Origin: Hansfordia pulvinata
Taxonomy: Eukaryota; Ascomycota; Sordariomycetes; Xylariales
NCBI GenBank assembly: GCA_006538405.1
Contig: BJKQ01000005.1
Span: 1,116,001-1,180,000 of the forward strand
DNA length: 64,000 nucleotides
Reading direction: 5' to 3'
Shown: positions 1 to 12,763 of the stretch, piece after piece
Layout of the letters: every line of letters begins with the position of its first letter
Position numbering within the stretch: the stretch's first letter is position 1
Translations under genes and position numbers: made by a program
Notes under the pieces: model-generated
Database searches by the model: none
Seen by the model: the letters and a program-made list of their open reading frames with translations, nothing else
Told to the model about the DNA's origin: nothing

Positions 1-90
1 CTGGCACTTTGGGGTTGAAAGTGGGGTTGAAAGCAGAATATAGACTATTTGTGAGTCAGTAGATGATGTTTCCTGCGGTGAGCAGGTGCC

Positions 91-1531
91 TTACTGGTTG
101 TTGAGTTCGAAACTCATTCGCAGGACTGAGTCCTCCGATTCTGTCTGGCGCCGCCGAACATCGTAGAGAGCGTTACAGAAGTCCCTGCAGAGTTCGAGGT
201 TGAGGCGCACGTTGAAATGCTTCTCGGTATTATCTTGATCTTCATAGAGACGTTGGCACATCCTCCAACAGCACTTCCACGCTCTCTCGTCTTCGTCGGG
301 GGATCGGCTGAAATCCTTGTCTCGATGACCTGTGCTGAGGTCGGCGAATGTGTTGCAAACGGTCCAGCAATTTTGAAGAGCTTGTTTTGATCTTTGAATA
401 GCCTCCTCCTGTCGGTTTGTCTCGAGGGCCGTGTAATCGGTATCATAGAGGCTTTCGGAGTCTGGCTCTGCATCAGTTTCGAACTCCCGTGACTCGGGGA
501 TCACTGGCGCCTCGTTAGTCACCCTCTTCGAATCACTCGTGTGGCCATACTCACATTCTAGACTGCTGGCACTTTCCGGCCGTCTGCGGCCGGATTCTGT
601 AAGCTGTTTCTGCAGGTCCTGGAGATTTTGGGCTCGAGGCGTAGCACTGTCCAAACTGTATCTCGCCGGCTTGATGTTGGTCGTCGTGAGCGGGGGTGGT
701 GACTTGGTCTGGTGATAGGTTTGGTCAGGCACGAAGTCCGTTTCCGCGCAATTCTTCTAACGTACCTTAGTGGTCATGGCTTCGCTCGAATATGGACCGC
801 TATCATCCGGCTTGGGAGAAGATTTAGGTGATGATCTTGGGGACGATCTTCTGGAGGATGTGTTCTGAGAGGACTCGGAAGCATCGGATGCATGTGACAT
901 CGACTCGGAGCCCGCCTAGCTGGTCAGCAAGAACGGCGCAACCCCTCAAGCAAGTGCCAGACATACCCAGCTATGGAAACTCTCCGGGGCGTGGATGACA
1001 GAAACTGTCTCCGCGCTTCCATTTTGGCGGACATTGTCAGGGATGTTGGTTTTGAGCATAAGAAGCTGTGCCCATAATCAGTACAAATGCGGAAGTGCTG
1101 CTGTTAAAGTGTCTGCATACCTTTGCCAGGGGTTCAGGGTTTGCCGCCGATGCCTGTGATCCAACCTCCTCAGATATCTCATCTTCGATCTCGGTAACCT
1201 CGGTGCCGACCGACGTTACTGGCGAGGGGCCGACGATATCGCTGGGGCTCATGATGTGGGTGTTGGGCACAGACATGGGCCGATTCGCGGTGGCAGACGG
1301 CGGCCGTAGGGAGCCCGTGTCAATCGAACCTGAGGACCTTTGGGAGCGTCAGTAGGGGAAGCTGCGCAAAGTGAGGTAATCAGGCGAAGTGAGCGCCGCG
1401 GCAACATACACGGGGCGGAACTGGGCGTGGGCGGCGGGCGAGTCGGGCGAAGACATGGACATGTCGGTCAGAGGCGAGAATGGGGACAAGGGGTTTGTGG
1501 CCGAGGATCTCAGGGGGGCTTCGAGGGCCAT
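91..1531 (-). CDS. Uncharacterised fungal protein, five exons, 401 aa
   Basis: I assembled this model from five open segments joined by canonical introns: exons 1531-1410, 1337-1121, 1065-967, 915-766 and 708-91. All phases agree and the result is 401 residues plus stop. The start ATG sits in a good context (CACAATGG). Residues 1-200 are rich in Ser, Pro and Thr, with a repeated SSP pattern in exon 4. An acidic stretch follows at about 270-300. The C-terminal part has paired Cys/Trp motifs: NCWTVC (about 309-314), AWKCCWRMC (339-347) and LCRDFC (369-374). These look like a small conserved domain, but I do not recognise the family. There is no signal peptide or membrane segment, so a nuclear or cytosolic location is only a guess. 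Exon boundaries are inferred from splice consensus. The last exon, which is the longest open segment, is the surest part. Confidence 0.62.
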
Positions 1532-4500
1532 TGTGAAGCTTGCAGAACCTCCAAAGTTCGCGACCTGGTATCAAAGCACGGTGGTTCGAGCTGTAACGGC
1601 GGCGAGACCTCGGCCAGGGCCAGTTGGGATTTATAACGATTCGAGAGAGCAAGTCGACGGCCAGCGAAGGGCGAGAACGCCTTGAGGTGGGAATTAGCAG
1701 TCGTGAGGCTCAGCAGTGCGCCTCGGCAGGCCGTTTGGCGGCCGGCAGTAGCGAGGCCGGCGAAGGAGACCGTGGCAGGGAGTCGGCGTATCAGCAACAG
1801 AGAGCAGTGGCGCGGGCAGCCGGGTATTAGTGTGGGATCAGGTGGCGCCAGACATGAGGCACGCGAGAGACAGGAGATTCGCCCCGCGAAGAGGTTGACG
1901 AGCGAGCAGCGCAGACAGAGCGAAATGGACCAGGTTGGAAAGACAGCACACGGGAGAGGATGGGAAAAAAGATTACGAGACGACCATGGTTGCGCGAAGA
2001 GGCGGAGGACTTGCAACGGACTGCGTCGACCAGTGAGAGAGCTGGATGGCGGATAGGCAGGCAGGTGCAAGGGGATCTCGGGAAGTCGCCCTCCAGCTGC
2101 CTTACCTACGAGTAGGTGCGCGGGTACGAGCAGGTAGGTACTCGTACCTACGAAACCCACCCAGACCCATCTCTTGAGGTCTTTCGGCACAGCAATGCAC
2201 TGCCATGGTACGGGCGAGTAACTGGAGGCGCAAGGTACGGTGGCACGGGTGGGTAGCACACAAGGAGAGGAGACGCGGCGTGTTGGGCCTTGACGTGCGC
2301 GCGACTGGAGTATCTGGGCCTCTTCCACGTCCTAGTAGCCAGCGTGCGACTGCGGGGCAAGGGCGGCCCCACCGGCGGGCGGCCATTGGACACTCGCGAG
2401 GTACGAGGACGTGCCGGCGCCGTCTTGGGCGTGGATCCGGCGCGAGTAGGGGACCGTGGGGCCTCTGCCCGCCATGCCGCTGTCCAGCTGTGCACATGCA
2501 CCTATTGGATCTCGAGTTGGACTGGGCTGTGGATGACCGCACGAACTGCGAGTCTGAGCGGGCGGACGCACCTTGCCAGGCCCATGGAGGTTCCGTACTG
2601 GCAGAGGTGCGTGTGGGTGCCTCTAGCCTTGGCGGGGAGAGCTGGAGGCGTGCGTGAGAGCAGACGTACAGGTACCCCGTACTCGACATCAGCACCCAAG
2701 TCAGCACATACAAGACACGCGGCGGCGTACAGGGTACGACTACCTACTGTTATCATCCGTACACCAAGCACGATGGGGCGGGCCCTTCGAGTTGTTCTCA
2801 GTTCGGGTACTTTACACTGTCCGATTTGTCCATTTCAGATTGTCGATGCAACCATGGACGGCCGGTGTCATCGGCACCTGGATGCCGCCGTACGTACCCG
2901 TACCAGCACGCGTACCGAATGGAGGTGCGGGCGTTTTCGAACAGAGTACAGGTACGAGTACACGACACTTTGAGGCCCGTCGAAGCGCTGTCGGCTTGCA
3001 GCTTGCAGCTTGCAGCTCAGTCTAGCCAAAGAGACGAGGCCTGTCGCCGGTGCGGATACTCGTACTGCATGGATGCGATGCGTCTGTGTCCGGATGTGTC
3101 AGGACCAGACGAGTTGTTAAATGCAAATGATGTGGATATGGTCGTCTAGACTTGATGCTCATGTATAGGTAACTAGGTAGGAGGTAGAAAGGTACACGTG
3201 CTCTGGCAAGGTGAGCGCGGCGCGTCAATGCGATCGCTCACACGATGAGGCTCTCTGGCTGAAGAAAGAGACAATCCGACCCGACGAGACAAGAGCAAGC
3301 CACGGCCGGCTCAGCTCTCAGCTCTCAGCTCGGCATGGAGGTCAGCGGGCGCGGCCAGCACGCGAACACCACCCACCGGCCGGCGGCGCCCCTCACCATC
3401 CATGGAAGCCATCCAGAGTGCCAGCCCGCCTGTCGGACCACCCGAGTGCTCGTGACAAGAGTTCCCGTTCCCCCCACGGCGGTCTCTTTGGCCTGCGCGG
3501 CGCCCACCCTGCCACGCCTACCTACTTGTAGGTAGTGACTCGTACTTACGAATAGTCAACGACGAAGGATAAAAATATCATGGTAATAATAATAAGAATA
3601 GACCATCTACGCGTACGAGTAGCCCATCGCCCGACTATCAGAACGGAGAAGCCCCAGTGGCCCCACCCCGTTCAGACGGGCCAGCCGGGTGCGGTCGGGC
3701 GCTCTGATTGGCCGGTGCCCCTCGCCGGGCGACCTGCATGAAGAAACGGACAGGGTGGCGGGCGCTTAATAGCGGCAGGCTCTCGCATCGGCCAGCGAGT
3801 CACACACCCCGACGCGTGAGACGGGCCTCGAGGAGGGGGGGGAATCGGCTGGTGAGGTTGTGGGTGTGTATCTTAGGTACCTACTTTACTCACATGGGTG
3901 TCCACGGGTGCTGGTGTGAGTGAGTGAGGGTGTGTGGTGCTATTCCCTTCCCGGCTGGCCGGTTCTGTTCTCGCCGTGGCTGCCTCCAGGTCTGCTTGCC
4001 AGGGCTGTCTGCCTGCTGCTGCCGACCTGCCAGCCCGGCCCGGCTGACCTCGAGAGCTGGTTCAGTTCAGTGTGACCATTGATGTGTGCGAGAGGTAGGT
4101 ACGAGTACCTCTTACACACAATGGATGTATGAGTCCTTCCCCCACCACACCAACATCAACACCAACCTCAACACCAACCTCAAGTCCACGGATCCGTCTA
4201 CTTGCCCGCCCTTCCCACCACCATCGAGGGTAACATTCCGTCTGCAGGACACTGGCTGGCCTTGCCGTTCGCGTGCCTTTCTATCGATGGCCCCGACGGA
4301 CCAGCCCGCTTGCCGGATCGAAACCTACCGTCACACCTACCTATCAGAGAGGCCCTTTTAAAATGGGCTGCGCCAGGGGGTCCGTAGGGACACTACCCTA
4401 GAACACTACCCACCTTGGCTAGCACGTCCGTGTGCAGGCATCAAGTTGGTCTTCGTGGGTTGGAGCTAGCTCTATCCGTGGCCTCGAGATCTGCCATGCC

Positions 4501-7500
4501 ATGCCATATCGCCAACAGGACACCCGCGGGCTCGTGCTCCCGCCGAGGTTGCTGATCAGATCGGCCGGCGCCATCGTTTTCTGATCAGTCTACTCCCGCC
4601 CTGTCACACAATGACTCGAACGAACCAGCACTTCATCGTCACCGTGCCATTATTGCCCGAAATAGAGTGGTGACCAGCAACAATGCCGCGGCCTGCCCAC
4701 CACACGTGCCCACACACTGGATGCCCACCCGCCCCGGCACCTGGTGGGAAGCCCGGGGTTTCATTCCGCGCTTCTACGAGTGCTCCGCAGGGCGTCTCTG
4801 GCTGGCTGGACGCCGATAACAAGAGCATCACGACCTCGTCACTACCGGCGTCTCAAAACAGATGTCCGAAGGCAACGCCAGGTCAGGTGGTTGATTGAGT
4901 CGGCGGATCAGCCCGGTCTAGCTCGTGCCCGGCCGTCGAGTCTTCTGCTCATCCCCACTCGGAAATGCAGGACCAACGACCCCTCTGGAAAACTCGGCAC
5001 CCCGAGCAAGGGCATACTCGTACGTGTACGGTGTACACGTAGTCATGCTCATGAACGGAATTCGCGCCGGCACGACGGAGCTCGCTCACCCCGTGGTGTT
5101 ACGGCAAGTAAGGTGCTCGTCTCGTAGTCAGTGAAATCTCGGGGGGGTTGCTGGAGCAGAGGGCAGCCGTATCTGGCTCGACTTGCAAATTGGTCCTGTT
5201 AGCTGCGTGCCCACCTGCAGCAGCCGCCCGGGGCTTTCTCCTCCCATCATTGCCTTCTTTTCTTTCCGCCGCGCCGCGCAGCGTTCCCGCCTGCGTTGCC
5301 ATTGGGCGAGTGTGCTGGCGCCGACCCGACTCTCTGGTCCTCGCCAAAAAGGCCCCTTAGCAAAGCCCGCTATCCGCTTGCCACGCCAGCCCGCATCTGC
5401 ACGCACGCAGGGCGGGGAGGGGGCGGCTGTTGCCTTTTTGTGGGGGGAGGGGAGAGATACGAGTACCTCCAGGTAGGCATTAGGATACTCGAGACGCAGA
5501 CCGCGAGCATGAGATGAGAGGAGGAGACGAAAGACACAGAGAAGAGCGGTCGCGCCGACACCTTTCCCAACGAGGAGAGGCCTTCCGGGTGAATCCAATG
5601 CGCAGAACCCGGTCTTCTTTGAGTGTGGCCGGGGTCGGCTCACAGGACAAAAAAAGCCCGGCCGGCATCAGCGCACGCGACGCAATGCCCGACGCTCTCA
5701 TCAAGCATGCTCTCTCCTCCGTGCTCGTACGGGCAGTCTACGAGTACATCGGCGAGGCCAGCCCCCTTAGTGGCCATGTTTGAAGGCCAATTGGCCGTGC
5801 CGGTCTCGCCCCCCGTCCGCGTCCGGTCCGGCCCACTTTGAATGGGCACTCTGAAGGTTCGTCAAATCGGCCAAGGAAGGCGAGCATTGTGTCATAAGGT
5901 AGGTAGCGTTCCATTTGTGTTGGCTCACACCCCCTGCAGCAGGGCAGGTGTGCAGGATTACCTGCATGGCTACACAGAGCCTGACCCGTTGTCCTGGGAG
6001 AGACCAAGAGAGCGTGGCTCGCACCGCCCACGTATCGGACGCGAGGGCCTCGTCGTGTCGTGTTGGCTCTAGGAGAAAGTACGGGATTTTTTGACTTGTA
6101 CGACTGCAGAGTCTCCATCTGTATATTCGTTGGCACTCATTCGCGGTGTGAAGGAGGTCTCGGACACTGCTGTTATGATGGATGCTTGTACACGTCAATT
6201 CCCGAGGACACGGATGAGCTAGAGGCAGCACTTTTGTGGCTTCATGGAATGTACGAGTAGTTCTGGGCGGGTGGATTCCGCGCTCGGCTGGTCGGTCAGG
6301 CGTCGCAGATCTTCACGGCGTCGACGAGTACGATACTCGTATCTGACGAAGCGCGTGGCAACGATGCTCGTGCCCGCCCGCTCTCCCATACCCCCAATAA
6401 CGCAGATAGTGCGCCGGGGCGGCTTCAGTAGCGAGGTGTGCTCATTGATGAGACACGGCAGAGCTCGCGCGGCTCTGGTCACGCTGGTGACCCGCGGGGA
6501 AAAGGCCAATTCCGATTTCCCCCAAGGCCTGCCCTTCAATAGTCGCCCCCGATATCACCAAATGGCCCCTCGAGTCCGTGCCTAAAGCAACGCCGATCCT
6601 GGTTCGCCTGAGGATGCCAACCTCAGCAGCTACCGCGGTTCAGATGCCGTCTCGTGCCCAGCTGCTGCTTCTGTTTCTTTCCTCTCCTCACTGGCTGCGG
6701 CAACAAGCTGACAGCAGAGTGGGCTTCATTGGACTCGTACCTCCTCTCCCACCCCCCCTCTTTACCCCGTGGGTACAACTATGTCACGGAGCCGGACGCC
6801 TCCTATCCATTCGGCTTAGCTTGCACCGACCAGAGGGGAGAGCCAGGAACTCCTGGCTTGCCGCCCCAGCCAGTCAGAAGCGCAGAGGCGCCCAAGCTTT
6901 TTAGGCCGATGTGCCACGAATGTTGAAGGCAGAGAGAGACAGAAGGGGGGCGGGCGAGAGCCCAGCCACGGATGGATGGGGCGGCGATTGACGATCGATC
7001 AGCGACGGGTGTGTCCCCGGTTGCTGTGCATGAGTGGAGGGGCTGAAAACCCCGTGCTTTTCCGCACATCCCCCCCTCCTCTTCCCCGTCGCCCCCTGTC
7101 TATCGAGGCTCGAGAGAAGTGGAGGGATAGTGCTGGTAAAGAAGGAGAGAAAAAGAAAGGAAAAATTCATGAGAAGCAGCTCACAGGGGCCAGCTTGGAC
7201 GCGTCGGACCAATGCCAAAGACTGAAGCCTCCCTTCTGACGAGCGGTGAGTGCCCTGCTTGCCCATGGCACTCCCACTGTCAAAGAGACAACCGCGGCGC
7301 CACGTGCCCTGTCCAATGGCCGAACAGCTCGCGCACGAGGATGCTAGCTTCTGCGCACTGCCTGCCAGAAACAGCGACAGTAATATAAACAAAGACGGTA
7401 GCGACGCGAAAAAAAAAAAGAAAAAAAAAAGAAACAAGACCAGAGGTCTTCCCGAATCAAGTCTGTCTCCCCGCGCTGCGACGGATTGATGACATTGAAA

Positions 7501-8574
7501 ATTCAGCCGACGCGTGCGCGCGCTCGGAATGACCCTGCAGCAGGCACAAGATTCGTTGCCGCGCGTGGCTCCGCCTGCGTGGCCCGCGCAGGCCTTGTGC
7601 GGTGCCTGTAGCCGCCGTACTATCTAACGGCGCGGGTGTTGTTCTGCGTTGGGCTAGACGCGCCTACGAGCTTGCGGCGCCATGCAGAGACCCTCATGGA
7701 TCAGCTTCCTCTGCGGGGGTTGCGCATCGCGGTCCGAGAGAATGTCGAAGTAGACAATGGTTTAATAATCTTCATTTGGGGTGCTCCCGCCGCATGCTGC
7801 TCTATTGCGCCCACATAGGGTATCTCGAGTACCTGATATGCAACTCAGACCGACCTAGATACCGGACAATGCATGCCAGAAACTGCTCCGGGGCTCTTTG
7901 CACGCCACAGCCGATTCGCCACTCGGTACACACTCAGTCTAGTCAAGGCCGCGACATGAGCCATGAGCGAGGAGATGTGGGTGTGGACTGGGACACGAAC
8001 GCCCGTGATGGTCAGGTAGCCGCTCGTTGAGCTGTAGACTGGGCGAAAGGCCCGCATTGGTGACCATCACGCACCTCGCTCAGCCGTTCAGCCCTTGGAT
8101 GGGACTGGGACCGATCCATAGCCGCGGAGGCGCGCATAGCGCGGCTATCTTACCAAGCAAGGCAAGGTAGCCACGCTTTGCTGGCATAAGCTGGCAGTGC
8201 GGTGTGGGTTGTAATCAAAGGGCCGTGTGTGAGCAGACCGCCTGAGGTTTCACAAAGAGATAGGTCAAATCCTTGGCCAAGAGAGCGCGGCCCGGGGTGC
8301 GGCCGGTCGCCTTCCTGACCCCGAGGCAGACTGGCGATTTATTTCCAACACAAGGAGCACGTCAGTCTTGAAAAAAACAGACAAGTGACTGAAGTGACAG
8401 CCACTTTTGCCCGACTGTAGTTGGTTGGTGTCGTCTCTCGAGTTGCTGGGCCCCCGTTGCATCTCGATTCCATTCCTCTTCCGGGCCACGTATTCCTAAC
8501 AACAATCGCTGAACCAACGCCGATAAAATGCATTTTCTGGGTTGTGGCGCGTACGCCCGACATGGTGGTGGGCA
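1532..8574. other. 7-kb intergenic region, no recognisable gene
   Basis: Open frames here are short, overlap on both strands and start at near-cognate codons. None shows a domain, a signal peptide or a splice-consistent extension. The stretch holds 11 exact copies of the TACTCGTA/TACGAGTA octamer between 2107 and 6341. It also has short tandem duplications such as GCTTGCA x3 near 2995-3016 and CTCAGCT x3 near 3310-3330, and a 9-bp inverted repeat (8118-8126 with 8140-8148). The left part must contain the promoter of the five-exon gene. Confidence 0.6.
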
Positions 8575-9014
8575 CTACTTGTTCTGTGCCAGCATGATCT
8601 TCTTGTCGTTTCGGCCGTCGGGGGTGTACCTGGTCGCGGGTCAGTGACTACTTCGTAGAGAGGGGGTAATGCTGATCCTGTCGAAATTGGCGGGCCGCGA
8701 GGTGTGCGCTTACTTGAGCAGCTTCTCGACGAGGTCGACGTGGGTCATGATCATTCGGCGGCAGCAGTAACGTCGGAGGCCGAGCTGGTCCATCGCATCA
8801 CTGTGAGGGGCGGTCAGCGCGTGTAATTGGGCGACGGAGGTATCGAGATAGAGCCTACCCGTCAGGGGTACCCTCATCAATGAGCCTCAGGTATCGCTCC
8901 CAGAGGTCGCCGGTAACCTGTGCAGCCGCGTCAGTAACAAAACACGGGGGTAGACTTGATGACGAGAGGTAAACGAACCTTGCCGCAAGAAAAGCAGCGA
9001 ATGGGGATAATCAT
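8575..9014 (-). CDS. RPB10: RNA polymerases I, II and III subunit RPABC5 (Rpb10)
   Basis: This small zinc-binding subunit is shared by all three nuclear RNA polymerases and helps assemble the Rpb3/Rpb11-type platform. The exons are short: 9014-8979, 8917-8859, 8800-8714 and 8629-8575, giving 78 residues. The family signature is intact. The protein begins [12 protein letters not shown], continues with [14 protein letters not shown], and has the RRYCCRRM block followed by [12 protein letters not shown]. Zinc ligands are Cys7, Cys10, Cys44 and Cys45. Introns of 61, 58 and 84 bases have GTTCGT, GTAGGC and GTAAGC donors and CACAG, CACAG and CCAG acceptors. Length is normal for filamentous fungi. 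The gene is head to head with UTP17 across 606 bases. Identification is near certain, and the phases of every junction restore the conserved sequence. Confidence 0.96.
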
Positions 9015-9620
9015 CTTGTCAAAGTCTTGTTGTGATTTGTCGATGAGAGATTATGCGTCCGGACGGGGCGGGGAACTGGAACGACAAAGAGCTTGAATGA
9101 AGTCGTCACGACCAGGCGTTTGAAGCAGCACAAGAATCGCGCCGCGATTGCCTGAGAATTTCTAGTGGGGCCTCAAAGCTGGAGGACCGTGATGAGAGAT
9201 CATGTGTACTGGAGACTTACGCTGATTGGTGGCTGCCAGCTGTCAGAGGCTCTGGGAGGTCTGCTACGTCTGAGAGTGCGTATTGTATACCACAGTGAGC
9301 GGACTTGCCAGCTGGCTGGGAGCAGTATCCCGCTCAATCTGCACTCACCAGTACTTAGCTACATAGATACCTACATCCGTGATTAGGTAAGACGGCTAGC
9401 CCCAGCATGGGAAGGTGCCGGCGGCCGAGAACATTATTTTCTTATCTGGCAGTCTTATCGCAGAATTTCTCAGACGAAAACCGCCTACCAACGTCCCTGC
9501 TAGGTCATCGTCGCCAATTTCGAGACAGCGTCACGCGGGGCTGCCGTTGTCATCCTGCGCCGCGGGCTCCAATATCTTTCCGCATCTTCTCTTAGATCTA
9601 TACAGCCATTCCAGCACGAT
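9015..9620. promoter_or_regulatory. Shared promoter region of RPB10 and UTP17
   Basis: 606 bases separate the two start codons of divergently transcribed genes. One encodes a subunit of all three polymerases and the other an rRNA-transcription/processing factor, so a common ribosome-biogenesis control is plausible. No TATA box stands out. No specific factor site is claimed. Confidence 0.5.
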
Positions 9621-12600
9621 ATGGCGCCGAGCCCGGCATCTGAGGTAAGACCCAATGATGCTCGTGCCCCTCGTGCGCTCGCAATCGTGAGCCGCTTGAC
9701 ACGACAGGATGCTGACAGGCCTGCTACAGGAGCCCAGCGTCCACAAGCGCAAGGGAGAGTTTGACGAGCATGGGAAAAGAAAGCGCACCAAGCGGAATCG
9801 TTCGTCTACAGGCAAAGCGCAGCCCGACAGCTCCGAAACCCAGGCCGACAAGTCCACGCCCAAGAAAGCTTCCAAAGCCTCTAATGGCCCCGCCGACACA
9901 CCTCAGTCCGGAAAGAAGAAGAAGGACAAGAAAGAGCGAAAGTCTCAAGAAAATGCTCAAGGTGCATCCCAAAAAGCTGTTGCAAAGTCCAAGCGCGTCA
10001 CGCCCTGGACCGTGTCGCAGCCTATGGGAGGGCGGATCCTCAATATCGACCCCATTCTCTCCCCTGACGAGCAGTACGTGATTGCAAACGAAGCCGCAGA
10101 AGCTCGTTCGAGTATGCTGACATTCTCTAGATATCTGATTCTCGCCTACAACACCTCCATTCAAGTTTACTCGGCCGAAGACTCGCTCCTACTACGGAAA
10201 ATCCAGCTGCCCCTCTCCACCAGAGAAGGTGTTCCCGACCAGATCGTCGCGGTGTGCCCCTCGACAACCAATCCCGATCTCATCTGGGCGGCTTCGTACC
10301 ATGGCCACATCTGGAATCTCAACTATATCGACGGCAGCGTGGACAGCAAACAAGTCCGGATCAAGGCGGAGCTTCTCAGTGGCATGACGGCTCAGACGTT
10401 GCGGATCAAGAACCGACCCCGCGATATTCTCTTTGTCACTGCCGCCAAGCACTCCAATTGCTGGGAGATTATCGCTTGCGACCCCCTCGAACCGTTTGCG
10501 GCCAAGTCGCTTACCGCTCAACGATCTATTATCAACAACGTCGCCTCGGCCACTGACGGCTCCATCCTCGCAGCCTCCACGGATAAGGACATCTTGCTCG
10601 GATCCTTGACGTCGACCACGCTTGCTTCGTTTGACGACATTGAGTACGAATTCTTCGCTCTCGACGCCAGTGACGACATTGCATGTCTGGACCTGCGCGT
10701 AGCCGAGCGCGTGCACCTCAACCGCGAATCACAACGGAAGGCTGGAAGCGTACCCGTGGTGGACATTGTCATTGGCGGCGCGCGTGGTGGTGTTTACTTC
10801 TACAACGACCTACTTCCCCAGTTACGACTGCTCCAAGACTCGAAGAACAAACGCCTGACTATTCAGCCCCGCAAGTATCACTGGCACCGCAAGGCCGTCC
10901 ACTCCGTCAAGTGGTCCCGCGATGGTATGTTACCCGACAAGATTGATCCCGTCTCTGCACATGCTGACTTGCCCCGCAGGCAACTACATAATCTCGGGCG
11001 GTTCTGAAGCGACGCTGGTTCTCTGGCAGTTGGACACTTCCAAGCTGGACTTCCTCCCTCATCTATCCGCAGGTATCGAGAACATTGTCGTCTCTACCAG
11101 CGGTTCTTCATACGTCATCCATCTGAACGACAACTCGGCAATGGTGCTGTCAACAGCCGAGATGAAGCCCACCTGCTACGTGTCCGGCGTCCAGACGCTG
11201 GTTATGCCGCGGCCATTCTCCAAAGACGAGCTGGTCCGACGCGTCGGCCAGGTCCACTCTCCCAGGATACACAAGATCGCCTCGGCCATCAACCCCCAGG
11301 ACCCTTCGCGCATCTCCTTCTGCGTCGGGAGCGGCCAGGAGCAAGTCGGCCAGACGGGCAGCGGGCCGGCGACGCCCTTCCTGCAGACGGTCGACCTCGG
11401 CACCATGCAGAACATCACCAAGCAGGCTCTCACCCGAGCGAACCCGACGGACAACAACACGACGTCGGAAGGCTACACGGTCACGGAGCCCCGGGTCACC
11501 AACGTCGCCTTCTCGCGCGATGGGAACTGGCTGGCCACCGTGGACGAGTGGCAGCCCCCGAGCCGGGACGTCAGCTCGCTGGAGGGCACCCCGTCGGAGC
11601 GGCGCGAGGTGCACCTCAAGTTCTGGTCCGTCTCGCCCGAGGACCAGAGCCTCGAGCTGATCTCGCGCGTCAACGGGCCGCACCACGCGGGCTTCAGCGA
11701 GCCCGTGCTGGACCTGGCGTCGGACCCGAGCGCGCAGCGGTTCGCCTCGGTCGGCGAGGACGGCGTCGTGCGGTTCTGGCAGCCCAGCGTGCGGCAGCGC
11801 GACGGCGTCATGATCAAGAGCCGGACGGGCCGCCAGCTGCAGACGTGGTCGTGCGCGCGCGCGGTCGGCGTCCACGAGATCGAGACGGCGAGCGACCTGG
11901 ACGGGACGGAGCTGCGGGCGCGCGGCGGCGCGCGGGCCTCGGGCGCCGTCGCCTTCTCCGAGGACGGGTCCACGCTCGTGTGCGCCTTCAACAACGGCCA
12001 GCACGAGTCGGCGGTGCACGTCATCGACGCGCAGTCGGGCCAGGTCCGCGCGTCGCTCGGCGGGCTCGCGCGCGGCAGGGTCCAAGGCGTGCAGCTCCTG
12101 GCGGCCAGCGTCATCGTGCTGTCGGACGACCTGGTCGTGTACGACGTGGTGCGCGACGAGATGCGGTACGGCATCCGGCTGCGCGAGGAGAACAGCCCCT
12201 TCGTCCTGTCGCAGCTGGCCGTCGACCGCAGCACGGCGACCTTCGCCGTGGCCCTGTCCCCGAGGAGCCTCGACGCGGCCGCCGGCGCCCAGCCCGAGCT
12301 GGCCCTCTTCTCGCCCGACCACAGCGAGGCCCAACTGGTCCGCAAGTTCACGCACCCCATCACGTCGGTCGTGCCGGTCGCCGGCGCCGGCGGCTTCCTG
12401 GTCCTCGACGCCGGCGCCGAGCTGTGGTCCGTCAGCCAGGGGAAGAGCACCTCGTCGGCCTTTGCGCAGCCCCTGTCGGAGCTCAACCTGGAAGAGACCG
12501 CCACCGCCGCCGACAGCGCGGTCATGGTCGTTGACGACGACGGCGACGATGACGTGCCTAGCGAAGGCGACGACGACGACATGGACATGGAGGACCTCGA

Positions 12601-12763
12601 GGGTGCGGATGACGTCGACGACGCCGTCCACCCCGTCGTGGTGCCCCCGCAGAAGCTCACGGAGCTGTTCGAGGCCGCGCCGCCGTTCGCCATGCCCCCG
12701 ATCGAGGACATGTTCTACCAAGTGACGCGCATGTTTGCGCCCAACGTGACGGCGGCCACTTAG
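9621..12763 (+). CDS. UTP17: U3 snoRNP/t-UTP WD40 protein Utp17 (Nan1, WDR75 family)
   Basis: Utp17 is part of the t-UTP subcomplex of the small-subunit processome. It links Pol I transcription of rDNA to early 18S pre-rRNA processing in the nucleolus. Exons are 9621-9644, 9730-10073, 10131-10924 and 10980-12763, giving 981 residues. The N-terminus is Lys-rich with nuclear-localisation-like runs (about 12-75). WD40 repeats follow, recognisable around YLILAYNTSIQVYS (about 123-140), GNYIISGGSEATLVLWQL (about 388-405) and SVGEDGVVRFWQ. An acidic tail lies at about 900-935. The second intron (10074-10130, 57 bases, in frame, no stop) is called because removing it restores the normal WD-repeat sequence; retention would add 19 residues. 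The first exon codes for only eight residues and has the least support. Length is slightly above the yeast protein. Confidence 0.88.

Noticed and set aside
1510..2328. 272-codon minus-strand frame upstream of the five-exon gene
   Set aside because: It has no family features and overlaps the real first exon in a different frame.
8118..8148. 9-bp inverted repeat as a possible RNA gene or terminator
   Set aside because: The stem is short, its loop is long, and no tRNA, snRNA or 5S features are nearby.
11473..12711. 412-codon Ser/Thr-rich minus-strand frame opposite UTP17
   Set aside because: It is a second antisense shadow of the same exon, Ser/Arg-rich and without family features.
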